64,000 nt of DNA, taken from positions 20,251,597 through 20,315,596 of the forward strand of contig NC_050473.1 in NCBI RefSeq assembly GCF_013373865.1. Direction: 5' to 3'. Below the pieces are notes generated by a model. The model was not told the DNA's origin, searched no databases, and saw nothing but the letters and a program-made list of their open reading frames with translations. Below are positions 11,295-24,400 of this stretch, piece by piece. The stretch is from Monomorium pharaonis. Taxonomy: Eukaryota; Arthropoda; Insecta; Hymenoptera; Formicidae. Position 1 is the stretch's first letter, and each line of letters begins with the position of its first letter. Position numbers and translations under genes: made by a program.

Positions 11295-11662
11295 GGGTGC
11301 GTTCCAAAATCTACTGACAGTACTGACAGTACTGCTACTGAAATTACTGGGTTTGAGCTGTTCCGAAACGCCAGTGAATACTGGCAACACTGAAAAACGG
11401 AATGCGTTTACAGTCAAATCAGCAACTGTTGATGCCATCATAAAAACCTAACCTATTAATGTACGGCGGACGGCGGCCATATGCTTTACTGAATTTGCAC
11501 TACCTCCGGACAATGTGTAAAATTAGCCGGAAGTCAGTAATTCCCTAGGGTCTATTTTTGTAGAATAGATAGTAATTTACAGTTGCTGACAGCACGCTGA
11601 AAACGATTTCGGAACGAAAAAACAGTACTGTCAGTACTGGCAGTAGATTTCGGAACGCACCC
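11295..11662. mobile_element. MITE with ~40-bp terminal inverted repeats (GGGTGCGTTCC)
   Basis: The left end GGGTGCGTTCCAAAATCTAC continues TGACAGTACTGACAGTACTG. The right end is its reverse complement with a few changes, ending GATTTCGGAACGCACCC. A shorter copy of the inner motif (GTTCCGAAACG, GTTTCGGAACG) lies inside. It interrupts the satellite-type sequence CGGCCTTTTTT/ATTATGG, whose uninterrupted form is at about 4412-4430. The overlap at the insertion is only one to three bases, so the superfamily is uncertain (Harbinger-like is possible). Confidence 0.75.
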
Positions 11663-11895
11663 ATTATGGGTGGATGGATTAGGCACTATAGATACGCGCT
11701 TCGCGCGCGCTATTTATGTTTTTATTTTTTACTTTTTAAAAATAGACTATATACAACAATAATTGTATAGATAACCTCTATACAAGTTTGACAGCTGTCA
11801 AAATTCAATTGCAATGACAGTTACTCTTGCAACACAAAGTATGCGCTTGCGAGAAAACCAATCAGCATCGCGATAAAGCGGCAACAATACAATGG
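11663..11895 (+). repeat. long-type satellite monomer fragment
   Basis: Resumes with ATTATGGGTGGATGGATTAG, the GCGCTTCGCGCGCGC hairpin and the AT linker, then GACAGTTACTCTTGCAACAC, up to the next MITE at 11896. Confidence 0.6.
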
Positions 11896-12608
11896 TACAC
11901 TGAGAAAAATATCCAGCAGTTTTAATCGGAAAAAAACCGTTTGTACACTTTATTCGACTGATTTTGAATGGATTTGGGGCTATCCGATGAAACAGTGGAT
12001 GCTTTTATCCAAATTGTATTTTCCGATAAAATATAAACGAATAATAGCCACAATTTCTTTATTTGTTTAAATTCATATACAATGTAGTCCTGCATTGCAG
12101 TTGATCGGTTAAAAACTGAGTTTTTTTTATCGGATTAAACTAAATGTCCGATTTAATGTACTATTTCCGATTCAAAAGTCCGATGAAATATATGCGCGCG
12201 CACATTTTGGTAATTGCGTGCGCCTCATTAAACGATTGCGATTAGTCGTGCTAAGTCATACCGATCAGACGTGCACGAGCCTGTCTCTATTATTACGTTT
12301 ATCGTCAGAACAGCGTGTGCGTGAACAGCAGTGTGACGCAGTATTGTGTATTGTGTTTTATGTTTTGTGTATTTTATTATCTATCGTTGTTATTTATGAA
12401 TATTTAATTAAAAAATTTCAAGGCTTAGGTTAGGTTAGGTTTATTAATCGAATATAATATAATCGGAACTTTCTGATTAGACATTTTTAATCTGTTTTTA
12501 TCTTAGCTTTCATCGGTTTTTGTCTGATTAAATAGATTGGTAATATCCTCTCGTTACCTTTTAAATGGATTTTCTAATCAATTTTAAACGGATTTTTTTC
12601 TGAGTGTA
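11896..12608. mobile_element. TA-flanked MITE (CACTGAGAAAAA termini), complete copy
   Basis: Left end TA|CACTGAGAAAAATATCC; right end GATTTTTTTCTGAGTG|TA. The termini are inverted copies of each other and lie next to TA, as in Tc1/mariner-type non-autonomous elements. The interior repeats the motif CCGATGAAA / TTTTCATCGGA-like blocks. A short frame at 12218-12433 in it is not considered a gene. Confidence 0.7.
12424..12441 (+). repeat. short TTAGG run
   Basis: Three consecutive TTAGG units inside the MITE. TTAGG is the common insect telomere repeat, but a run this short inside a transposon is not a telomere remnant. Confidence 0.4.
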
Positions 12609-13346
12609 CTTTATTCGAATTGCGCGCTCTTGCTTTCAAATATTTAACACAACTACTTAGAATAAAATTACACCGAGAAAAATAACCAGCATTTTTAATT
12701 GGAAAAAATCGTTTGGACATTTTATGCGATTGCTTTTGAATGGATCTGGAGCTGGATCTTGGAATGGATTCGATAAAATAATGGATACCTTTATCCGATA
12801 AAGTGTACTTTTTAAAATAAAATATGAACGGATAATGAGCCGCGATTATTTATCCGTTTAAATTTATATACAATATAATCGGACATTGCACTTATTAATC
12901 GGTTAAAAACAGGTTAGTTTACCGATAAAGTCCGATCTAATGTATTATAATCAATTCAAAAGTCCGATGAAATATATGCGCGCGCAGATTTCGGTAATTG
13001 CGTGCGCATCAATAAATGATTGCGATTAGTCGTGCTAACAATCGTACCGATTAGACGTGTACGAGCCTGTCTCTATTGTTTCCTTCATCATCAAAGCAGT
13101 GTGTACGTGAACAGCAGTGTGACGCAGTATTGTGTATTGTGTACTGTGTTTTGTATGTTTTGCGTTGTGTTATCTATCAGTATTTAATGAATTTCATTAG
13201 CTAGGTTTATTAATCAAATATGATATAATCGGAACTTTCTGATTAGACATTTTTGATCTGTTTTCATTGACCTTCATCGGCTTTTTTCCCTACTAAGAGA
13301 TCGGTAAAATCTGTTCGTTACTTTTTAAACGGATCTTTTTCTCATC
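12609..13346. mobile_element. second, diverged copy of the TA-flanked MITE with flank
   Basis: 12609-12668 matches the flank at about 4008-4070. From 12671, CACCGAGAAAAATAACCAGC starts a diverged copy of the element at 11896-12608, sharing GCGCGCGCA, GATTGCGATTAGTCGTGCTA and AGCAGTGTGACGCAGTATTG. Its right end near 13346 is degraded (GATCTTTTTCTCATCATA). The shared flank shows that this copy and the half copy at 4069 derive from one insertion that was later duplicated. Confidence 0.6.
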
Positions 13347-16300
13347 ATAAGATCGTAAACCCTCTCAAAAATGTATTTTTATACAAAACGTTCTCAAAAA
13401 TGTATTCTTGTAAAAGAACAAAAAAAATATTTTCACTATAAAATGATATGAAGAAAATGCACCAACTATGAAAATGGATGTTCATACCAATTAGAACATT
13501 TACTTTTACAAATACTTATTTGTACAAATATTACAAATAAATATTTTAATACAAATAAATATTTTGCTACAAAAACTTGGCGCCGCTTTCACGGACACGA
13601 ACATGCACTGTTTGTCAATTCTCGTGCCCCTGTCACATTCGTAATTATCTATCGCGAGAAAAGCAAAAGTACAAATCCCCACCATCTGTCCCGGGCGACG
13701 ACAATAATGACGACGTTTCTTAAAAATTTTACTCTTGATGAGAAACTTTAAATTGCAATATCTTCGCTCGTAAGTCACGTAGCAGAAAAATAAAAACACT
13801 TTTGTCATATAAATTGGATACGAGCTATCCATTAAGCTTATCTAAAAATCAATCAATTCAGCCATTATTGAGATCCGATAATCTATGGAATTTCGCAAAC
13901 TGCGTCTCGCGTAAATAGAGGCATGGCAGTGCCTCGCGCGCGTACATACACTTGGCGCAAGGCATTACCGTGCCTCTTGAATAACATAATATTATCAATT
14001 TAACTAACCATAACATATATAATCCCAACCTCGAAATATTAAAGAAAATTTATTGCAAAAAATATTATCTCAATTAGGATTGAATTTAGAAGATAATAAA
14101 TTATCTTTGCATATTTAAGAACTTTTTTGAGATGAAAGGATTATTGATTTTGTTATCACATAAACAATAATTTTTTACGTTAATTATTTTTTCCGAATAC
14201 TTTAGAACTTAAAATGCTTCCTGATTACTGATTTTTAAGGTGAAAAGTGTTAGATTTTGTAACACTTTGTAAGTTATAATTTGCAATTTTTTTCTTGAAA
14301 GTATTGAACCAAATACACTTATGTTTAAAAAATGTAGTTTCTTAAATTATTACTATTTTTATTTTTATTAGTATTATTATATAAAAATATTTATGATTAT
14401 TTCTCTTTATAGATAAAAACATTGTTAAACATTATTAAAAATGTGTTATTCAACTAAAGTTAAAAAGGAAAAAAGAGAAGTAATAAATAAAGCAAATATT
14501 ATTTACTGAAATTTATAAAATTAAAAAATTATGAGAAAATATTTTATGTGATAACAAAAAATTACTCAGCGTTAAAATTAAAAGTTACATTTTTACATAA
14601 TTAAAAATAAAAAATAAATAATTTTGGAGGAAATTGAAACTTTTTCCCGCCTCTTTCATCCTGAACACGTCTATCTATCTGACGCAAACACCAATATTAT
14701 TTATTCTATAAATCGAGATATTGATTGAGAGATTATTCTTAGAAACATTCTATTTTAGTAAATTCACTATCGATATGTTAAATACGTATCTCCTATAATT
14801 TATTAATCAATTAGTTAAATATAAACATATAATTGCAATGAGCAAAATTGTAAGGAAGTAATTCTAAGAAATACTTATAAATATAAGAAATAAAGAGAGT
14901 GGAAAATGCTAAATCAAAATCATCAATATTATTTCTTTCTTCAAAATAACTACTTTTTGCATAGAAAATTTGCGTTAGCATTAAGATTTCTTTCATATAA
15001 GATTGTTAATTAAATTTCTAAGAAAATCTTAAAAAATTTGTTACTTTTTTTAATCCGCCTGATTTTCTGACTTGAAATAATTAATTTGAAATAATTTTAT
15101 ATTATTCTCATTATCGAGTTATAAAGATCACCTCTGATCACATTACCACTTCTCTATAATTATTTTACACTTTAATAATATTAATTAATCAGTTACTTAA
15201 TTACAAATTTGATATGTTTAAAATTTTTAACGCTCTATCTTGACGCACATACAATGACATATTTTTCGTTCCATTAAATGAAATTCTAATGTTCAACCGA
15301 GTGATCGAAGTTTTATCGAACGCAAGCTAAGTTTATTTATTCTTACGAGCTTTGAAATTTCCATCCATAACATGTTGTCCTGATAACTTGACCTTTAAAA
15401 AACGCTTTCGCTTATCTAACAAGAGGCCTGAGTTCATATCAGTCCTGCTTCTAATACCTGCACAATCTATCCTTTCAAAGAAATAAAATGCATGGGTCAA
15501 TAAAAAAATAGATCAATTAACTCTCGCCAGTACTTTTATATTAAAGTGATCATATCATAATTATTGGACTTTGTATTACAAAAAAAGAGACTAATATCTC
15601 TTATTTTATTTTTAGAAAATATTTCTTAAACAAAAATTAAAAATGAAATTTTTAAACATGAATGTGAATTAGAAGTGTCTTCTGTCAAATACTATAGCAA
15701 TTTTTATAATATTGTTTTATATTTTATAATAATTAAGTATTTTTAACATAATCAAAAATGAACTGAAAGAGTGATCCTAAAACTGACATAAGCTACCTTT
15801 TTTCTCCTCTTTTCCTTTAACATATAGCAATGTGCAAAATATTTATAAATTAATGTATATTATGAAGATTTCTAAAAACTTTTCATTTTAACGTAAAATT
15901 CCTAAAAATCTTTTATTTTAATAAAAAATTTTTTATCAATTATACAAATATCTTACGTTGTTTTGAAAAAAATACAATATGTAACATGATTATATAAAGA
16001 TTAGGTTAATTATATAAATGTAGTACATGTCTTTTAATAATAATGTCGCTTTTCTAAAAAAAAGCAAAAAAAAAGTTGTTTTATTCCATTTTACAAAACA
16101 ATATAATGAGATACGTGTATAAATAAAAAAATAACATACATACCCATCAACTATACATATATCGGTCTAAATTGTCCCAGCAGGAAGTTTATTTGTAACT
16201 GTGAAACCAATACAAAAATGTGGACATAAATTTTATTAATTTATTTTATAATGAATTTCTCTAATATTTATAAGGTCATGTTTAAGTTCTGTCATTACTG

Positions 16301-16413
16301 CCTACTATGCCAGTTTTGGTGTCCAATTTCTTAGGGATCATTTCTTTTATTTTTGATTATGTTGTAAAGACATTGATTTATTACAAAATGTAAAACAGAA
16401 TTATTAAAACTAC
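13347..16413 (+). other. AT-rich intron segment, no gene recognised
   Basis: Mostly AT-rich non-repetitive sequence. At 13560-13970 there is a modest rise in GC (TTGGCGCCGCTTTCACGGAC and GCCTCGCGCGCGTACATAC) with a 108-codon minus-strand frame that resembles nothing recognised. The rest holds nothing identifiable. Confidence 0.35.
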
Positions 16414-16668
16414 TATCCCAGATAGCACTCATTACAAATGTTTCTTCGAAACGTTTCATAACCGGCTCTTAGAAACATCTCTAATTAGTAAAAATGTCCA
16501 CTTCAAAAACGTTTAGGAAAACGTTTTTTTTAATAGGAAAAAAAAAAAACGTTTAAGAAACGGTTAAAATTTGTTTTTTTCTCTATTTGTGAAAAATTAT
16601 TATTTGTCAAAAGTATTTAAGAAAAATAAGCAGTAAGTGTGGAGAGCGCCGCGTTCTCATATGGGCAG

Positions 16669-16723
16669 AGTAAGAGAGAGAGAGAGAGCGTGCGAGAGAG
16701 AGGAGCAGAGAGAGAGAGAGAGC

Positions 16724-16757
<34 letters not shown>

Positions 16758-16761
16758 AGAG

Positions 16762-16821
<60 letters not shown>

Positions 16822-16849
16822 AGAGCGAGAGAGAGAGAGAGAAGTAGAG

Positions 16850-16941
<92 letters not shown>

Positions 16942-16958
16942 AGAGGAGAAGAGAGAGC

Positions 16959-17051
<93 letters not shown>

Positions 17052-17466
17052 GAGAAGAGAGAGAGAGAGAGAGAGAGCAGAGAGAGAGAAGAGAGAAGCG
17101 AGGGAGAGAGAGAGAGACGACCAGCGGGAGCAGACGAGGAGAGAGAGAGAGGGGAGAGAGAGAGAGGAAGAGGGAGAGACTAGGCGAGAGACGAGAGCAG
17201 AGAGAGAGAAGAGAGAGAGAGAGAGATGAGAGAGAGGAGGAGAGAGAGAGAGAGAGGAGAAGAGAGAGAGAGGAGAGAGAGAGCGGAGAGAGAGAGAGAA
17301 GAGAGACGAGAGAGAAGAGAGAGAGAGAGAGAGGAGAGAGAGGAGAGAGCAGAGAGCGAGAGAGAGAGCGAGAGACGCGAGAGAGAGGAGAGAGAGAGAG
17401 AAGAGAGAGAGAGAGAGGAGAGAGAGGAGAGAGAGGAGAGAGAGAGAGAGAGCTAAGCGAGACGAG

Positions 17467-17505
<39 letters not shown>

Positions 17506-17660
17506 GGAGAGAGAGAGAGACGAGAAGAGAGAGAGAGGCAGAGAGAGAGAGAGAGAGAGAGATAGGAGAGCTGATGTGAGCAGAGAGTACGAGAGCGCGT
17601 ACCTTTCAGTGAGTAGAGACTTTCGAGAGAGAGAGATGAGAGAGAGGTAGTAGAGCTGCT
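16669..17660 (+). repeat. (GA)n microsatellite, about 1 kb, imperfect
   Basis: Almost continuous GAGAGA with scattered GC, GG, GT and AC interruptions. It creates a 337-codon open frame of Arg-Glu repeats which is an artefact of the dinucleotide. Between 17660 and 18000 it grades into CTATATCTATAGAGAT-like and then CTCTCT sequence, so the two flanks are roughly complementary. Confidence 0.95.
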
Positions 17661-18016
17661 AGCAGCAGTAGAGAAAGAGATTAGAGCGCAGAGACGACTA
17701 GAGTAGAACAGATAGAGAGCTAGATACTATAGAGAGACGAGTCGATCTATATCGAGATAGCTATAGAGATAGAGAGAGAGAGATGATAGAGATCGCAGAG
17801 ACTATAGATTCTTCTATATATCTATCTATATTATATATCATCTACTATCTCTATCTAGATCTATATCTCAGATAACTATTATGATATCTTTATATATCTA
17901 TCTTTATCTCCTGCATGCCTCTATCTCTACTATATATCTTACTATAGACTACTTGATCTCTCTCTCTCCTCTATCTCTCTTCCCTCTCTCTCTCTCTACT
18001 ATCTCTGGGTTTTTGG

Positions 18017-18019
18017 CTG

Positions 18020-18050
<31 letters not shown>

Positions 18051-18084
18051 TTGTGTGGGTCGGTGTGCTGTGTGGTGGTGTGTG

Positions 18085-18164
<80 letters not shown>
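18017..18164 (+). repeat. (GT)n microsatellite
   Basis: Long GT run, interrupted near 18040-18090 (GTGTGGGTCGGTGTGCTG). It produces spurious Cys-Val frames on the plus strand and Thr-His frames on the minus strand. Confidence 0.95.
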
Positions 18165-18169
<5 letters not shown>

Positions 18170-18650
18170 GTGTGTGATATGTGTAAATGCATTACTTATG
18201 GAATCATATATTTATTTAGCAGTCTGCTGTTACATAATTGGCGCTAATATATACAATAGCCATTTGTTACAAAAGGCATTTTGGTTTCGAGCATTTCAAA
18301 ATTACACATATACTTCTTCATTAGTCTTTTTAAACTTTATAACGTATGTACTATCACATAAATGTCCCAAGTAGCACATATTTATTTCAAAAACGTGTTA
18401 TACACAAACCCATACACATACACGCGCATGCGTAATTGAGTAGTCATTATCTTCTCCTCTGTATATATAATTTTGAATTAAAAAATTAATTTTTATTCTA
18501 TCTATAGAAATGTGAAAAATACGTTTCTTAAACTATGGTTTTAAAAACGTTTCCGTTGAAAAGTTTCTTATTAGTGCTTGACAGTTAAAAAATATTAGAT
18601 ATGTTTAGAAAAGGTTTATAAAACGAACATCTACAACCTGGGATACCATC

Positions 18651-20216
18651 TAATAAAATGCACTTCTAGGATATTCATGTTTTCAAAGTTTTATTAACTA
18701 TTGTCTAAAAATATTATCTAAAAACAATGTGATAATATATAATATATTACGGTTAAAATCTATGGAGATATTAGTATATGTCCATATCAGTCAGCGCATC
18801 GTAGAAATATTAATTACGTTTTACTCTGTCAAAAATTTAAATAAACACATGCCGACGAGCAAATTAATTAATTAATTTAAGAGATATGAATAAACAGAAA
18901 AGAATTTCTTCGGCAAACGTTACGTATTTAATTAGTAAACGGGAAAACAGGATTTCTATTTTCCGCGTGTGCAATTAATTTTATAATGTCGCTCGTATAT
19001 CATGTTTATTAGAAATTGCATTTGTTCGTGCTGCGGTGTTGCGCGCGTTAATATAATTAAGTGCCTCACTTAGTTATATTACTCAAATTGTTTACACACA
19101 TATAATAAACCGTCGGTTTACTTAATATAATTTAGCATCCGTCCCTATATGAATACAGCATAGATTAAATATGGCGCGTTATAATAATGTTCAGCATTTT
19201 TTTCACCGAGCATCCCTCTAACTTTGTAATATCAGTAATTATTTTTATTTTTGTTATTTTCGTGAAATTATTTTATCTTACTTTTCATACAAACTATACG
19301 CTTAAAAACGATATTTTATAAGTATAATCTGTATAATCAAATTAAGATCTCGCGTGGCTTCATTGACTACCATATTTTTTCATTCAACGCATCAACAAAT
19401 TAGATTTACTTCGCCATGTATAATCAGACGGTTCACGCTTCTGTTTACATATTTCTACACAGATATTAATTACGATGTAGCATTGCGCATAATAGACTGC
19501 GTTGCACTCGTTTTCCTGACCCGGGAAAATTTATCGTCGACTAATGCACGATGCATTTTCATAAGTGTACGAGCTTTTCGGTCCCGCGGGCATCGTTTGC
19601 GCAGTGCGGAACTCGCAAATACGCACGTGAATTTAATATTTAACGAATATTTACAAAATCTTTTGCCTTTAATTCGATAAGTAGCATAACCGTTTGAATA
19701 ATTGTTGCACGAATATAAATATAAAAATATGTGTCAGATCTAATTTAAATTCATATTTTTGCTTTTTTTATTACATTTTAATTGCTTTTTTGAATCATGT
19801 TATCTGCATATAATTTGAATAATTATACCTGTTTATTTGTTCGTTCATTGAAGATGATAGTATGTATAATGCAAATAAAAAATAGAAAAGTATTAAATTA
19901 ATAAAGAAACACAAATGTCTTGATTCTTAAAGTATATACAAGTATTGTATAATTACAAGTTTTTTAAAATAAATTTCTGTTTAAAAGTAAACTGTAACTA
20001 TAATCCCTTTAATAAAGTACAGTTTAGACACAGAAAACATGTTCCATTACATTATATTTCACTATGAAATTTGTTACAAAGTTCATCATGTGTGGTGATA
20101 AACTTGAGACAATTTGACAAACTATCAAATATTATGAATAATGATAAGAATTTTTTCGAAATATACAAAAAACGTTTTATTAAAATTGTTTAATAAAGAT
20201 TACGATGCAATATCAT
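18651..20216 (+). other. AT-rich intron segment, no gene recognised
   Basis: Unique-looking AT-rich DNA. A 108-codon plus-strand frame at 19354-19680 sits in a slightly GC-richer stretch (19480-19640) but shows no recognisable domain. Confidence 0.35.
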
Positions 20217-20438
20217 ACACAGAAAAAAGAAAGTAATTGATCCAATAAAATGTCTTGTTGCCAACAGAAGATATACGCAATACAATAGTATATGCTAATG
20301 CAAAATTAACATCATAATTCCATCGAAATCGTTGTACTTGTATTAATAGCAAATATTATTATATTGAGTATATAATGTATAAATATTTGTTAGCAGTCGC
20401 CACAAGATATTTTATTGGATCAATTTCTTTTTTGTGTG
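20217..20438. mobile_element. 222-bp MITE with ~45-bp terminal inverted repeats
   Basis: The left arm (ACACAGAAAAAAGAAAG then AATTGATCCAATAAAATGTC) is mirrored by the right arm (AGATATTTTATTGGATCAAT then TTCTTTTTTGTGTG). The loop is AT-rich. There is no coding capacity. The target duplication is unclear (TA on the left, no perfect partner on the right). Confidence 0.78.
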
Positions 20439-20514
20439 CAATGTTCTAAGGCAGAATTTTTATAATTCGAGACAAAATTTGCTTACATAATAATATGTGA
20501 TCGTATACAAAGAG

Positions 20515-21440
20515 CGAGACCAAAAATCGCCTTTTTCGCCATCTTTGAATTCCGACCATCCTTGAATTTAGTGCTAAACAATAGTTATATATAAAACATT
20601 AATCCCCTAGAAGTTTCAGATTGAGCCTACTCTTTATCTTTAAGATATGAGAGGTCAAAGTTTGCATTCTGCAACGCTACACGGACACAAAAAAAAAGTG
20701 ATCTGTCTCTGGGACTCCACTAGTCAATCTCTATGTATTTTGACGTGCTGAATACGAATCCGGTGTCAGAATTGTTCCATCATCTTTTTTTTTTTTTTTT
20801 TTTTTGAGATAAAAAGAATGGTCTAAAAATTTGAAAATTGTAATAATTTCGCTGCACGCGGAAAATAGTGGATGATGGGGCAAAATTCACCGGATTTGTG
20901 TTTAGTGACTCAAAATACATAAAGATATCATGGGCCATAATACAGATTAAAATTTTTTTTTTTTTTTGGTGCGGTAGTGCAGCACAGCCACCCACAAATA
21001 AAGGTCTGTATCACGGACCAGATCATAATATCTTTGTGTATTTTGAGCTAAACACAAATCCGGTGTTCAGAATTGTCCCATCATCCACTATTTTCCGCGT
21101 GCAGCGAAATTATTATAATTTTCAAATTTTTATTTAAAAAAAGTTTTTTTATTAAAAAAAAAGGTAGGTGATGGAGCAATTCTGATTCGTGTTCAGCAGG
21201 TCAAAATACATAGAGATTGACTAGTAGAGTCCCAGAGACAGATCACTTTTTTTTGTGTGTGCCTGTATAGCGTTGCAGAATGCAAACTTTGACCTCTCAT
21301 ATATTGAAGATAAAAAGTGGGCTAAATCTGAAACTTCTAGAGAATTAATGTCTTATATATAACTATTGTTTAGCATCAAATTCAAGTCGGAATTCAAGGG
21401 TGGCAAAAGAGGCAATTTTTAGCCTGTTTTTGGACTCACC
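20515..21440. mobile_element. ~0.93-kb near-perfect palindromic fold-back element
   Basis: Left-arm landmarks such as GAATTCCGACCATCCTTGAA, TATGAGAGGTCAAAGTTTGC, GTGATCTGTCTCTGGGACTC and TTTCGCTGCACGCGG reappear in reverse order and complement on the right (CCGCGTGCAGCGAAA, GAGTCCCAGAGACAGATCAC, GCAAACTTTGACCTCTCATA, TTCAAGTCGGAATTC). The arms are about 430 bp and the centre is near 20975, in a short non-paired segment (about 20945-21005). The ends are GAGCGAGACCAAAAATCGCC and, at the right, GGCAATTTTTAGCCTG plus a GTTTTTGGACTCACC tail. No transposase. Two short frames inside mirror each other and are not genes. Confidence 0.88.
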
Positions 21441-24400
21441 TTAGTAAGATTCTAATCTGGGATTTTGGATCATGAATCTCTTGTTTTACATGCTGTGTCA
21501 TTTCTTCTAATAAAAGTGTTATATATTGTTATATATGGTATAAACAGCGCACTAATTAATCAACATTTTGCATGATAAAATTATCAGCTAATAAATCAGA
21601 TTGAAAATATTATACTGCATTGTAAAACTTATATAAGGAATTCTACATGTTATAAACATGTAGAAGTAGCAGTATAATATTTTATAACTATTTGATATTT
21701 ATTTTATTTAAAACAATAACAAATTATAAAATTTAATATATTTAAAAATTATTGAAATTTAACTGTACAGTTTGGTAAAAATAATCCAATATATTTTACA
21801 TTTACTGTCAAGATATAATAAAATATTTGTGTAATTATTACATTAATAAATCAGATAATCATATAAAATATTCTTCGAAGTGCTGTCTTACAACTATTAC
21901 TACTATTTATTATTTTTCGGTAAATTTTATGAAAAAATTCTCTCCATGTAGTTCTAATGCCAAAGCAGATGTCAAAAGTTATCGGAAATTTCTAAGGAAA
22001 TTGTGTCATCTCTTTGGGCAAAATTTTCGGTTAAGCGTCACAAGAGGCCTTTGACTTCAAGGAATATAGCCTTTGTTACATTAACCCTTTGAGTCTATTG
22101 CTGCACCCCAATTGCCTGCTTAGTGGTGTCGCACGAGCAAAACTCCTGACCAACGTTGCTGTCCTGATAGGTTCTCAAATTATTTGAAACTCTTCAGAAT
22201 TTTGGTTATCTTTTTCTCTGTCTTTCTAATAAAAGTTAATACGCGAATAGTTTTGATTAGATATTTTGTAAAATTTTCTAAATAGTATTAGTTGATTCCA
22301 ACCGATAATTGTTACCAAGAAATTACCATAATATATTGATATACGGTGTGATGTTAATTCAGTTATAATTGATTCAGACAATCAATGTACATCTTTGTTA
22401 AATTATTTGAAATATTTATGTAATAATAATAAATAATCTTTTAGATAATTACAATACTAAACCGAGTGCTATGTGAGTCAGAAAGGAAGCATATTTTAAT
22501 AATGCCGTCATTTTAATATTTTTTAAATTTATTGTAATATTTACTTTATATAGAACGACAGCCTCGCATGCATTTACGTAAACAAATAGAATTGTTACTA
22601 ATGAAAAATTGTTACCAAATTCTGATATTGAAAAAAAATATATTAATTATTTATGACTAATAATTACGGAGATTATTATATGGATAGTTTTAGGTACCTT
22701 TTGCATAATTTGATGTCACTATAATAAACATTAACATAATGATAATACTAAATGACACATTTTATAAGATAAATTTATATGAAAAATATATTTTGCTGTA
22801 AGCTCTCTATGTTTATTTGTGTATGCATTATATCTTGCACGTAGAAAAATTTCATTCTCTCAAGAAAATTACTCAATTGATTACTCAATTTTTAGTTTTC
22901 CCTTTCAAATATCTTTACAACTTTATTTTTATAACGAATATTTTCTTGGTAGTAATCTTAAATGTCGTTACATTTATTTGAAACAATGTCTATTTATTTA
23001 AAATAAATTTACCAACACAAATGTATATAGTTGAATGTATATACTTAAATAAATATTATTTATTACGAATATTTTATATGTGCATACATCGTATCAAATT
23101 AATATAAAATATGTTCTGAACCGTAATAATTTAATATACTTTAATCAATAATATTAAATTAAAACAAAAATTTGAGTTGCTTATTATTTTGACTGTTCTT
23201 TGACTTCAATTTTATAGTATTCTTTGAAAGAGTATAAATTCTTTATTTTGAGTATGTTAGGACAATTATCAAGAAAATTTTCTTTGTTAAAGATAATCTT
23301 AATTTACTAAAAAAAAATAAAGTAAATTGAGCAGCTTTTCTTGATAGTAGAACTAACATCTTTTTATTCTGATGACTCTCACTGTGTTGCTTTCACCATC
23401 GCGAATTCGCGCGAAGTTCGAGTTTAGGAAATTCAATCCTTTCTGGAGCATGCACGATGCTGCGATCCTCCCTCTGCCCCATATGACTCGCGTATCGTTG
23501 CGGCTTGCAACGAAAGCAAGAAGAGAATCCTCTTCGCGCTTTCTGCTGCTCTGCTTCATGTGTGGAAGGTTGCTTGTCCCCAAGCCACGTGTTCTCTCTT
23601 ACGCTTGCATCATCTTCTCTCGAATATACAAGCGAAGATATATCTTTATATTTAGAAAAAAAAAAACGTTTATGTAATAAAACACGATTGCAAACATTGA
23701 ATAGAATTGTCCTTCAAAATACAATAAGTAATAATTGTATAAATTTGATGAAAAGTTAAAAACGCTTGAAGCAACACGATAGCAATATTATAAAATAGTA
23801 ATAAAGAACGTGCTTAACGACGTGACTTGAGTTTTCAGATGAGTTTTTACTTTAAACAATATTCTTCTTATTTTTGATAACGAGATGTTTTTGCCAAAGA
23901 CAAAATTGTTTATTTTGCTCCGCTTTCAACAAATTATTAGATTAAAAAGAAAAGAGAAAAATATCGCAATAGCGCCGGGATCAATTTCAATTATATTATT
24001 CGCGGTTCAAGAAAGGGACAAGAGAATATACAGTATTCCACCGATTTCAAACTGCATGATCGACACGCCGAGAATGGAATACACATTGCTTACTAAAGAC
24101 ATGGAAGTCGACAATAATTTAATTGAGTCGGCCACCTCAATTGAATTACCCTTTCTGGACTAATTGAAAGCAACTCCTTCGGAGGAAAAGCTCCTAACGG
24201 CACCTTCTTACGTCGCATGCATCTCTGATGGAAAAGGTCACATAGTAGGCCTTTTTTCTCATTACGTTCTTCGCTCTGATGCCTACGTGTTTCACCCCTG
24301 TGCCACTTCTTACCCTCTATGCTGTCCCTGTCGTAAAATAGTTCGAACGACACGTGGTGCTCGAAAATTAAAACCTCGCGATTATTATTTACTCTGCGCG

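Larger units (their letters stand above)
16414..18650. mobile_element. probable CCCAG-ended repeat element carrying a simple-sequence block
   Basis: The left end TATCCCAGATAGCACTCATT and the right end (reverse complement TATCCCAGGTTGTAGATG) are partly inverted. Both flanks carry AAACGTTT motifs (AGAAACGTTTAAGAAACG-type on the left, AAAAACGTTTCCGTTG on the right). A third similar motif, CCCAAGTAGCAC, lies at 18367. The interior is dominated by the GA and GT microsatellites. The boundaries are tentative. Confidence 0.4.

Noticed and set aside
12424..12441. TTAGG run as telomere remnant
   Set aside because: Only three units, inside a MITE; too short to mean a chromosome end.
16637..17650. 337-codon Arg/Glu-rich open frame
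   Set aside because: Pure translation of a (GA)n microsatellite; other frames of the same block are also open.
17881..18374. Cys/Val-repeat and Thr/His-repeat frames
   Set aside because: By-products of the (GT)n microsatellite on either strand.
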